13,548 nt of DNA from Glaciimonas sp. (GTDB lineage Bacteria > Pseudomonadota > Gammaproteobacteria > Burkholderiales > Burkholderiaceae), in contig JACMQE010000016.1 of assembly GCA_014377145.1 (NCBI GenBank), positions 1 to 13,548 of the forward strand. Reading direction: 5' to 3'. Below are positions 7,215 to 13,548 of the stretch, one piece after another. A program made the translations under genes and the position numbers. Below the pieces are notes generated by a model that saw only the letters and a program-made list of their open reading frames with translations, was not told where the DNA came from and did no database searches. Position 1 is the first letter of the stretch, and the number at the start of each line of letters is the position of its first letter.

Positions 7215-7242
7215 TTATATCAGAAGATTCTTAGCCGCATAA
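7214..7242 (-). promoter_or_regulatory. Promoter of ftrABCD
   Basis: A perfect TATAAT -10 lies at 7219-7214 on the minus strand, 45 bases before the ftrA start. The -35 is poor (TTATGC or TTTATG at 17-18 bases spacing). The strength comes mostly from the -10. Confidence 0.6.
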
Positions 7243-7424
7243 ATGTGGAAAAAAATTTGGACATTGCAGCTTTAAGTGCATACGTCGTTGATCATGTCAG
7301 AAACATTCAATAACTGATTGCGTCGCTTTTCTGGCGTTAAAAAAGAAGAGTTTGTCTTTGCTCAATGCATAAAATATAAAATCTTTCTTTCTTTATAAAT
7401 CATGATTCATGCGCAATTTATCTC

Positions 7425-7453
7425 TTTCAAATTCCATCTAGCTCGGCTATAAT
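7425..7453 (+). promoter_or_regulatory. Promoter of tRNA-Arg
   Basis: A perfect TATAAT lies at 7448-7453, ten bases before the tRNA, with a loose -35 (TTTCAA 7425-7430) at 17 bases. A GC-rich stretch follows the -10, as expected of a stringently controlled stable-RNA promoter. Confidence 0.65.
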
Positions 7454-7463
7454 CTCGCCTTTC

Positions 7464-7540
7464 GCGGCTGTAGCTCAGCTGGATAGAGTACTTGGCTACG
7501 AACCAAGGGGTCGTGGGTTCAATTCCTGCCAGCCGCACCA
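7464..7540 (+). tRNA. tRNA-Arg (anticodon ACG)
   Basis: The 77-base cloverleaf is complete. The acceptor stem is GCGGCTG with CAGCCGC, the D-arm is GCTCAGCTGGATAGAGT, and the anticodon stem is CTTGG/CCAAG. The loop is CTACGAA, with ACG at positions 34-36. The T-arm has GGTTCAATTCC, and CCA is encoded. A34 would be edited to inosine by TadA so that it can read CGU, CGC and CGA. Confidence 0.97.
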
Positions 7541-7549
7541 GAAAATATA

Positions 7550-7581
7550 GGGTTGCAAGAAGAATCTTGCAACCCGTTTCT
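7550..7581 (+). terminator. Terminator of tRNA-Arg
   Basis: A perfect 11-bp stem (7550-7560 with 7565-7575) carries an AGAA loop and is followed by GTTTCT. It starts ten bases after the tRNA CCA end. The T tract is short, but the stem is strong. Confidence 0.75.
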
Positions 7582-7899
7582 AGCTACACCTTGCAGTATG
7601 AAATTGCTTATCGATGACTTACGTAAAATTACCCCAGCGGCGTTGTGTGCTCTAGCAGTACTAGCTCACTGTCTTCGTTGTTCCGCCTTGCTGGAATAAT
7701 TTTCGTAGGCCCTATTATCTCTTCGCGCGATCCCCTTACGTTAAAGCAATTAGCACCTTTGAGGATAAAGATCTCGCACCTGACGCAATTCAAGTGTAAG
7801 GCTACCTACTTTTTGTGATGTAGGGTATTTGGTAAAGACTTTGGAATTCACGCTATTTCAGTATATTTTTGTTGTGTCCTCTGACGTTACCATACGAAT
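7582..7899. other. Intergenic stretch before the ompR pseudogene
   Basis: No gene is supported here. A 33-codon frame at 7598-7699 (MKLLIDDLRK...) has no ribosome binding site and no known relatives. A loose promoter for ompR may lie at 7841-7869 (TTGGAA, 17 bases, TATTTT). The remainder may be decayed coding sequence that I cannot recognise. Confidence 0.35.
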
Positions 7900-8580
7900 A
7901 TGAATACTCAAAACACATCAACACAAACTACTAACGCACACCATTATAAGATTCTTGTGGTCGACGATGATATCCGCCTACGAGATTTATTGCGACTTTA
8001 TTTGATCGAGCAAGGCTTTCAGGTTGTCACAGCAGAAAATGCACAAACCATGAACAAGCTTTGGATTCGTGAACGATATGTGATTTGCTAGTGGTGGACC
8101 TGATGCTGCCTGGTGAAGATGTGGATCGAATCATCGGTCTAAAAATGGGTGCTGATGATTACCTGCCTAAACCATTTAATCCGCGTGGGCTAGTAGCACG
8201 CATTGGCGCTGTATTACGAAGAAAAGGCCCAGACGAGTTGCCCGGCACTCCATCGAAAACGCCGCAATTATTTGAATTCGGCGAATTTATTCTTGATTTG
8301 GGAACGCGCTCCCTCAAAAAATGGTGAATCCGTGCCACTCACAACAGGAGAGTTCTTGGTCCTGAAAGTGTTTACCCGCCATGCGCGTCAGCCATTGACG
8401 CGCGAAAAATTAATGGAGTTGGCACGTGGTTGCGAATATGAAGTCTTTGACCGTAGCCTCGACGTACAATCTCTCGGCTACGCAAACTCATTGAACCCGA
8501 TCCAGCCAATCCCCTGCACATCCACAAACCGTATGGGATCTATAGGCTACGTATTTATACCAGAAGGCAAGCCACGCTGA
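7900..8580 (+). pseudogene. ompR: ompR, osmoregulatory response regulator, disrupted
   Basis: Three frames together spell a betaproteobacterial OmpR. The receiver start is KILVVDDDIRLRDLLRLYL, the phospho-acceptor Asp lies in LLVVDLMLPGED, and MGADDYLPKPFNPR follows. The winged-helix output domain is present (LTTGEFLVLKVFTRHARQ, LTREKLMELARG, then EVFDRSLDVQ). The C-terminus is GYVFIPEGKPR. Lesions: an extra GT near 8080 leads to TAG 8089-8091. An in-frame loss of about 26 codons lies at 8112-8120, removing the segment between two GED motifs, including the conserved Thr/Ser region. A 2-base loss in the A-run 8316-8321 gives TGA 8325-8327. At least two further indels fall between 8467 and 8550 and scramble the recognition-helix end. 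OmpR would normally be phosphorylated by EnvZ and control porin genes. It cannot be functional here. Confidence 0.93.
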
Positions 8581-8581
8581 T

Positions 8582-9292
8582 ATGACCATACCGCAGCGCT
8601 TAGCGTGGCCAAAGAGCGCGTTACTATGGCGCACGTTTTTTGATGGCTTTCCTCATTCCTATCAGCATGGTGTTGTGGGTCGCTAGTTTCCGCACTGTTG
8701 AGCGCGGACTCCGAGCGTAACAATTAGCAGCACAAATTATTTCAGTCGTCACCATTACCCGTGATGCAGTCCGATCTGGCCCAGATGGATGGCATTATTG
8801 GTCAATTTCTTGATTACGCCAAACCTACCGACATCAACAGTTTTACCATCATCGATATCACTAGTTTTCTACATGAAGTAGAACAAAATGCTGCGCGCTA
8901 TACTGACATCGAGATACATTCCAGATTGGGGGAAAATCTTTACGTTGCAGGAAATAAAACTGAATTACGTCACGTCCTTACCAATTTGATTGAGAATGCC
9001 CGCAGATATGGCAAAACTAACGGTACAGAAATTATAGCAATCAACATGACAAAGTATTGATCGACATTGCAGACCATGGTCCTGGCGTGCCAGACGCCGA
9101 GATGGAGCATTTACTCAGGCCATTTGCGCACCTGGAGGCAGCACGCGGGTAAGCGAATGGACAGGGTTAGGTCTAGCAATTGTTAAGCGTGTAATCAAAC
9201 GCCAAAATGGAAAACGATCAGTACAAATCAGCCTGCCATTAGCACCCCAGCAGCCACTAAATAGTCCGACGTGGTTGTCAGTGTCAGAATAG
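8582..9292 (+). pseudogene. envZ: envZ, osmosensor histidine kinase, collapsed to about half length
   Basis: It starts with MTIPQRLAWPKSALLWRTFF, one base after the ompR stop codon (8578-8580). A frameshift in the T-run near 8636-8641 breaks the first membrane helix (its continuation reads LMAFLIPISMVLWVASFR). TAA 8718-8720 follows (RA-stop-QLAAQ). At about 8757-8768 the sequence jumps from SVVTITR to MQSDLAQMDGIIGQFLDYAK. The periplasmic domain, second membrane helix, HAMP domain and phospho-acceptor His region are therefore gone. The ATPase part remains in pieces: the N box LTNLIENARRYG, then after a shift near 9045 DIADHGPGVP, and after another near 9150 TGLGLAIVKRVIKRQNG. The intact kinase is about 440 residues. 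It is convergent with ispF across 34 bases, with no terminator seen. Confidence 0.92.
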
Positions 9293-9326
9293 CTTCAACC
9301 CCAATGTAGAGATGCTTTAAAATCAA

Positions 9327-9818
9327 TTAGAGCCGAAATAGTAAAACAACTGCTTCGGCAGCAATACCTTCTTCTCTTCCTAAGTAACCGAGCCTTTCAT
9401 TAGTTTTTGCCTTTACGTTGACCTGCCCCGGGGAAATACCGCAATCATCAGCAATCTGGGCATTCATCAGTGGAATATGCGATGCCATTTTTGGTGCTTG
9501 TGCAATGATCGTGCAATCGATATTTCCCACTCCAAGACCTGAGACACTAATACGACGTATTGTTTCACGCAATAATTTACGTGAGTCTGCAATGGCAAAT
9601 TGCGCGTCTGTATCGGGGAAGTGACGGCCAATATCCCCCAGGCCAGCGGCACCAAATAACGCATCAATAATGGCATGCAGCAATACATCTGCATCCGAGT
9701 GCCCCCTCAAACCTGTTTTATAAGGAATAGTAACACCACCAATAATCAATAATCGGTCCGCTACAAGTGCGTGGCAATCGTAGCCCTGCCCGATACGAAA
9801 TCCTGCCTGAAAACTCAT
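9327..9818 (-). CDS. ispF: 2-C-methyl-D-erythritol 2,4-cyclodiphosphate synthase
   Basis: The 163-residue enzyme has a normal length. It converts CDP-methylerythritol 2-phosphate to the cyclic diphosphate, the fifth step of the MEP isoprenoid pathway, as a cytosolic trimer. Metal ligands seen are Asp 14 and His 16 in [11 protein letters not shown] and His 48 in [33 protein letters not shown] and the nucleotide-contacting [15 protein letters not shown] are also present. The start codon overlaps the ispD stop as ATGA, which couples translation to ispD. The frame is intact, in contrast to the ompR-envZ remains next door. Confidence 0.97.
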   Translation of the reverse strand: MSFQAGFRIGQGYDCHALVADRLLIIGGVTIPYKTGLRGHSDADVLLHAIIDALFGAAGLGDIGRHFPDTDAQFAIADSRKLLRETIRRISVSGLGVGNIDCTIIAQAPKMASHIPLMNAQIADDCGISPGQVNVKAKTNERLGYLGREEGIAAEAVVLLFRL

Positions 9819-10555
9819 ACTTTTTCTTTCAAAAACATTTCTGCCAATGCAACGTCTTCTGGCAATGTTACCTTAAAATTAAAGTGGCTCCCCTCCACCA
9901 GTTTTGGCTGAAAACCAAGCATCTCAACAGCGCTGGCATCATCTGTAATTTGCTGCGCCATTTTCAGCGCGCTAAGCAACGCCCGATGCAACAAGCCATA
10001 TCGAAACATTTGCGGCGTTTGCGCAGCCCATAAGGCCGTACGCGATATTGTTTTCTGAACGCGTTTCGTCGCCACCAAATAATTTTTGTCACCGCCAGTG
10101 TTATCAATTCGCTTGATTGTATCGAACACTGGCAACGCCAGCAAACCGCCCACCTCATCATCTCGCAACGCATCGACCAAATGTTCTATCAAAGCTATCG
10201 TCAACCCTGGCCGCGCCGCATCGTGCACCAGCACCCAATCATCGTCAGCCAACAGATCACGTATGGCATTCAGTCCATTCAAAACCGATAGATGACGATT
10301 TTCACCACCCTGATAAAGCACCGTCACTCGGTCTATTAGATCGGTTGCAGTCGCCATCAGGTCCGCAATATAACCGTCATCCGCACTAACCACCACAAAA
10401 GTATGTGCAATCCTGACGCAAGCCGCGAAGGTGTTTAATACATGCAGCAACATTGGTTTGCCGGCAAGTGACAAATATTGTTTGGGAAGTGTGGTTCCCA
10501 TGCGGGCACCAACACCGGCAGCAGGAATCAAAGCGAAGTTACGGGAAGAGTTCAT
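9815..10555 (-). CDS. ispD: 2-C-methyl-D-erythritol 4-phosphate cytidylyltransferase
   Basis: The 246-residue cytosolic enzyme joins CTP and methylerythritol phosphate, the third MEP-pathway step. The nucleotide loop is [13 protein letters not shown] (Arg 18), with the PKQY lysine at 25. [13 protein letters not shown] contacts substrate, HDAARP (Asp 112) holds the metal, and [24 protein letters not shown] (Arg 172) and FKVTLPEDV (Lys 228) complete the site. The start at 10555 is chosen because the fold begins at once (NFALIPAAG). A 25-codon upstream extension would add an unrelated Phe/Ser-rich segment. No good Shine-Dalgarno sequence is visible at either site. The gene is followed by ispF with an ATGA overlap. 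Confidence 0.96.
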   Translation of the reverse strand: MNSSRNFALIPAAGVGARMGTTLPKQYLSLAGKPMLLHVLNTFAACVRIAHTFVVVSADDGYIADLMATATDLIDRVTVLYQGGENRHLSVLNGLNAIRDLLADDDWVLVHDAARPGLTIALIEHLVDALRDDEVGGLLALPVFDTIKRIDNTGGDKNYLVATKRVQKTISRTALWAAQTPQMFRYGLLHRALLSALKMAQQITDDASAVEMLGFQPKLVEGSHFNFKVTLPEDVALAEMFLKEKV

Positions 10556-11053
10556 GCGATGCAATGTTATCGAAAATAGAAAAAAAGAACAGGATAAAAC
10601 ACTAAACCAAAGTTCAGGATCGTTAGTCAATCAAAATTAGCAAACCTGAAGCCAATAAATTGATCATGGAAAAACCGTACATCGCTCATTATCTGCGTCC
10701 TAACCTGCTAACAGAAATGCAGCCAATGCTGACTTCTAGATGGCTTTATTGTTGGTAACAAGGCTGGCAAATAGACAATAGATCCATGGTTTATAATGTT
10801 TCTCCGAACTTTAACTGGCTATGCTGATAAATTGTGGCTTTTTTTCCTTAATCAGAAGCTGTATTTCACCTTATCTATAATGCCGCTTATTATCCACCAC
10901 CAGAGCTGCTATCGTTATAGGTCATATCCCGTACTGAACGTGTTTCTAGGAGGCAAGTCAGAGAAGTTGCAACGTATAAGCCTGATAAACCGCCTTTATC
11001 ATCAACGTGCAGTTAGATCTTGAATAGGCTCTCACATCAAAACCCCCAATCCG
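10556..11053. other. Divergent intergenic region between ispD and mfd
   Basis: These 498 bases must hold both the ispDF (minus) and mfd (plus) promoters. Two plus-strand TATAAT hexamers stand at 10792-10797 and 10876-10881, but neither has a good -35 at the right spacing. A 7-bp hairpin (TGATAAA 10983-10989 with TTTATCA 10995-11001) lies about 50 bases before mfd. A 75-codon open frame at 10796-11023 looks non-coding. The length is unusual and may include decayed sequence. Confidence 0.45.
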
Positions 11054-13548
11054 ATGCACTTTGATTTAGAAAAATCGCTCCCCAAGCCTGGCGTACGTTT
11101 TGCGTTCCCAACAGTACATGGCTCGGCCGATGCGTATGCGCTGGCACACGCCGCACTGACGCTAAAATCACGGCAACAAATGTTAACGATTGTAGTTGAC
11201 AATGCCACTGACGCGCAGCGTTTGTTATCAGAAATTCCATGGTTTGCCAGACAACAGGAAAATGAAGCCAACGCGAAGAGCAAAAATAGTCTGAACATGC
11301 AGAGCAATCTGCATTGCCATTTGCTACCGGACTGGGAAACACTGCCCTACGATACATTTTCTCCGCATCAGGATTTAGTATCAGAGCGACTGGCGACGTT
11401 GTACGAAATCCAGAACGGCCATTGTGACGTTTTGATATTGCCCGTAACAACTGCGCTGGTGCGGATGGCACCGCCCGCGTTTTTAGCCGCCTACACCTTC
11501 TTTTTTAAACAGGGTGAGACGCTCGATGAAGCGTGTCTGAAATCGCAGTTAACCCTGGCGGGCTACAGTCACGTCACGCAAGTCGTATCGCCGGGCGAGT
11601 ATTCCGTCCGTGGCGGCTTGATCGATATTTTCCCGATGGGTTCGATGCTGCCATACCGGATTGACATGTTCGGCGACAATATCGAGACTATTCGCACCTT
11701 TGATGCAGATACGCAACGGTCTTTGTACCCAGTCAAAGAAATACGCTTGCTCCCGGGCCGTGAATTTCCTATGGATGAAATGGCTCGCACTGCCTTCCGC
11801 AGCCGCTGGCGTGAAGTGTTCGAAGGCGATCCCTCCCAATATGCTATTTACAAAGACATCGGCAACGGAATCGCGTCCGTCGGTATCGAATATTATTTGC
11901 CATTATTTTTCGACGGCACCGCAACACTGTTTGAATATCTGCCCTCCACGACGACTTTCGCTTTAATAGGCGACATCAACGGCGCGATCATGCGCTTTTG
12001 GAGCGATACCCAATCACGCTATAAATTCTTAAAATCTGATAGAGAGCGCCCGTTACTCGCGCCAGAAATGATCTTTCTCAGTGATGAAGACTTTTTTAAA
12101 CTGGTCAAACCGTATGGACGCTGGATTATTCAAGCTAGTGACAGTGCTTTAGAATTATCGGCTCCAATACCAAACATCGCCGTCAACCGTCGGGTCGATG
12201 ACCCTCTGACCAATTTGCGAGCGTACTTACTACAAAGCAACCTACGCGTCCTGATCTGCGCAGAATCGAACGGGCGCCACGAGACTCTGCAACAATACTT
12301 CAACGAATACAATTTACCCCTGACGCTCGCTGAAAGCTTTGCAGATTTCATTACTTCTTCTGCAAAGCTAATGCTAGGTGTGGCACCGCTGCATGCCGGG
12401 TTCGAGCTTAATGGCATGGCGTTCATTACCGAAACCGAACTATACGCCGGTTCAGGACGTCGCATAGGCAAAAAGAAACAAGAAGGTGCAACGCAGGTCG
12501 AGTCGATGGTGCGTGATCTATCCGAGCTTAAAATCGGTGATCCTGTAGTGCATATTCATCATGGCATTGGCCGCTATATGGGACTGACCACCATGGATTT
12601 GGGAGAAGGCGAAACCGAATTTTTACATCTGGAATACGCTAAAGACACCAAACTATACGTTCCGGTAGCGCAGTTACACGTCATTTCATGCTACTCCGGC
12701 GCATCGCCAGAAGACGCACCACTACATGCGCTTGGATCCGGCCAATGGGAAAAAGCCAAACGCAGAGCTGCGCAACAAGTCCGCGATACCGCCGCAGAAT
12801 TACTCAATTTACATGCCCACCGTGCGTTACGTCAGGGCCATACCTTTGAATATTCAACCCGCGATTATGCTACTTTTTCAGAAAGCTTCGGCTTCGAAGA
12901 AACCGCCGACCAAGCTGCCGCCATCAGCGCCGTGATCGATGACATGACCAGCGGAAAGCCAATGGACCGGTTAATTTGCGGCGATGTTGGTTTCGGTAAA
13001 ACCGAAGTCGCCTTGCGCGCCACGTTTGTTGCCGTTTTGGGTGGTAAGCAGGTAGCAATTCTGGCACCGACAACATTACTAGCAGAGCAACATGCCCAAA
13101 CTTTTGCTGACCGATTTGCCGATTGGCCAGTAAAAATTGCCGAATTGTCGCGTTTTCGTTCCGGCAAGGAAATCACGTTGGCGATGAAAGGTATGGCCGA
13201 CGGCACGCTGGATATCGTCATCGGCACTCATAAACTCCTTTCCGACGACGTCAAATTTGCACGATTGGGCCTGGTGATCATCGACGAAGAACATCGCTTC
13301 GGGGTACGTCAAAAAGAAGCGCTAAAGTCATTACGAGCCGAGGTCGATGTACTGACGCTCACGGCCACGCCGATTCCACGCACACTTGGGATGGCACTTG
13401 AAGGACTGCGCGACTTTTCTATCATTGCTACCGCGCCGCAAAAACGTCTGGCGATCAAAACGTTTGTTCGTAGCGAAAACGAATCGACAATCCGCGAAGC
13501 GTGCTTGCGTGAACTCAAGCGTGGCGGACAGGTGTACTTTTTGCACAA
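11054..13548 (+). CDS. mfd: Transcription-repair coupling factor Mfd, N-terminal ~830 residues (gene continues past window)
   Basis: The frame is open from ATG 11054 to the right edge, about 831 codons of a protein usually near 1,150. Mfd displaces RNA polymerase stalled at lesions and recruits UvrA. The UvrB-like module carries DWETLPYDTFSPHQD from residue 93 and later VRGGLIDIFP. The RNA-polymerase-interaction domain starts near 493 (KIGDPVVHIHHGIGRY). The translocase has ATP-binding GDVGFGKTE (Lys 649), the DEEH box at 744-747 and TATPIPRT from 770. The C-terminal translocase part and the UvrA-regulating domain lie outside the window. The start is the first in-frame ATG after a stop in the leader. 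No Shine-Dalgarno sequence is visible. No lesion is seen, so repair is being kept in this decaying genome. Confidence 0.97.
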   Translation, partial: MHFDLEKSLPKPGVRFAFPTVHGSADAYALAHAALTLKSRQQMLTIVVDNATDAQRLLSEIPWFARQQENEANAKSKNSLNMQSNLHCHLLPDWETLPYDTFSPHQDLVSERLATLYEIQNGHCDVLILPVTTALVRMAPPAFLAAYTFFFKQGETLDEACLKSQLTLAGYSHVTQVVSPGEYSVRGGLIDIFPMGSMLPYRIDMFGDNIETIRTFDADTQRSLYPVKEIRLLPGREFPMDEMARTAFRSRWREVFEGDPSQYAIYKDIGNGIASVGIEYYLPLFFDGTATLFEYLPSTTTFALIGDINGAIMRFWSDTQSRYKFLKSDRERPLLAPEMIFLSDEDFFKLVKPYGRWIIQASDSALELSAPIPNIAVNRRVDDPLTNLRAYLLQSNLRVLICAESNGRHETLQQYFNEYNLPLTLAESFADFITSSAKLMLGVAPLHAGFELNGMAFITETELYAGSGRRIGKKKQEGATQVESMVRDLSELKIGDPVVHIHHGIGRYMGLTTMDLGEGETEFLHLEYAKDTKLYVPVAQLHVISCYSGASPEDAPLHALGSGQWEKAKRRAAQQVRDTAAELLNLHAHRALRQGHTFEYSTRDYATFSESFGFEETADQAAAISAVIDDMTSGKPMDRLICGDVGFGKTEVALRATFVAVLGGKQVAILAPTTLLAEQHAQTFADRFADWPVKIAELSRFRSGKEITLAMKGMADGTLDIVIGTHKLLSDDVKFARLGLVIIDEEHRFGVRQKEALKSLRAEVDVLTLTATPIPRTLGMALEGLRDFSIIATAPQKRLAIKTFVRSENESTIREACLRELKRGGQVYFLH

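Noticed and set aside
7598..7699. 33-codon plus-strand frame after the tRNA terminator
   Set aside because: No Shine-Dalgarno sequence and no recognisable relatives; it could be a spurious small frame.
10792..10881. TATAAT hexamers as the mfd promoter
   Set aside because: Neither has a credible -35 element at 16-18 bases, so they are noted but not called as promoters.
10796..11023. 75-codon plus-strand open frame before mfd
   Set aside because: Composition is not protein-like, there is no ribosome binding site, and it occupies the expected promoter region.
11037..11471. 144-codon minus-strand open frame
   Set aside because: It is antisense to the start of mfd, whose own frame is clearly coding.

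Overview
The window looks like a chromosome segment from a betaproteobacterium of the order Burkholderiales, most like the Oxalobacteraceae. The evidence is the protein sequences: Mfd, IspD/IspF, an OmpR/EnvZ pair of the betaproteobacterial type, and an FtrABCD iron-uptake operon like that of Bordetella. This is recognition from memory, not a database match. The striking feature is that clearly intact genes alternate with badly decayed ones. Five genes are broken (livF, tas, a YfeH-like transporter, ompR, envZ), and several long gene-poor stretches lie near them. This suggests a lineage in active genome reduction, such as a recently host-restricted or niche-restricted one.

Layout. 1-303 is the end of a livF-type ABC ATPase interrupted by an amber codon, followed by a terminator. 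385-1137 (minus) is an intact TerC-family membrane protein. Its leader (about 1398-1257) carries a well-preserved yybP-ykoY manganese riboswitch, followed by two mutually exclusive hairpins. 1401-1976 has no recognisable gene. 1977-3025 is a tas-type aldo-keto reductase pseudogene. 3130-3431 (minus) is a YfeH-type sodium/bile-acid-symporter-like gene reduced to its two ends, with a perfect 45-bp palindrome at the deletion junction.

3760-7169 (minus) is the complete ftrABCD operon: P19-like protein, cupredoxin, FTR1 permease and polyferredoxin. It has a TATAAT promoter, an overlapping Fur-box-like site and a 3' terminator. The four products would work together to bind, oxidise and import iron at the periplasm and inner membrane. 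7464-7540 is tRNA-Arg(ACG), with its own promoter and terminator.

7900-9292 holds ompR and envZ. Both are in pieces: OmpR has lost part of its receiver domain, and EnvZ has lost its periplasmic, HAMP and phospho-acceptor regions. 9327-10555 (minus) is intact ispF-ispD, coupled by an ATGA overlap, encoding two steps of the MEP isoprenoid pathway. 11054-13548 is the first ~830 codons of mfd, open to the window edge, which encodes the transcription-repair coupling factor.

Iron uptake, isoprenoid synthesis, DNA repair, translation and the manganese-controlled TerC gene are kept. Osmosensing, branched-chain amino acid transport and dispensable metabolic genes are being lost.
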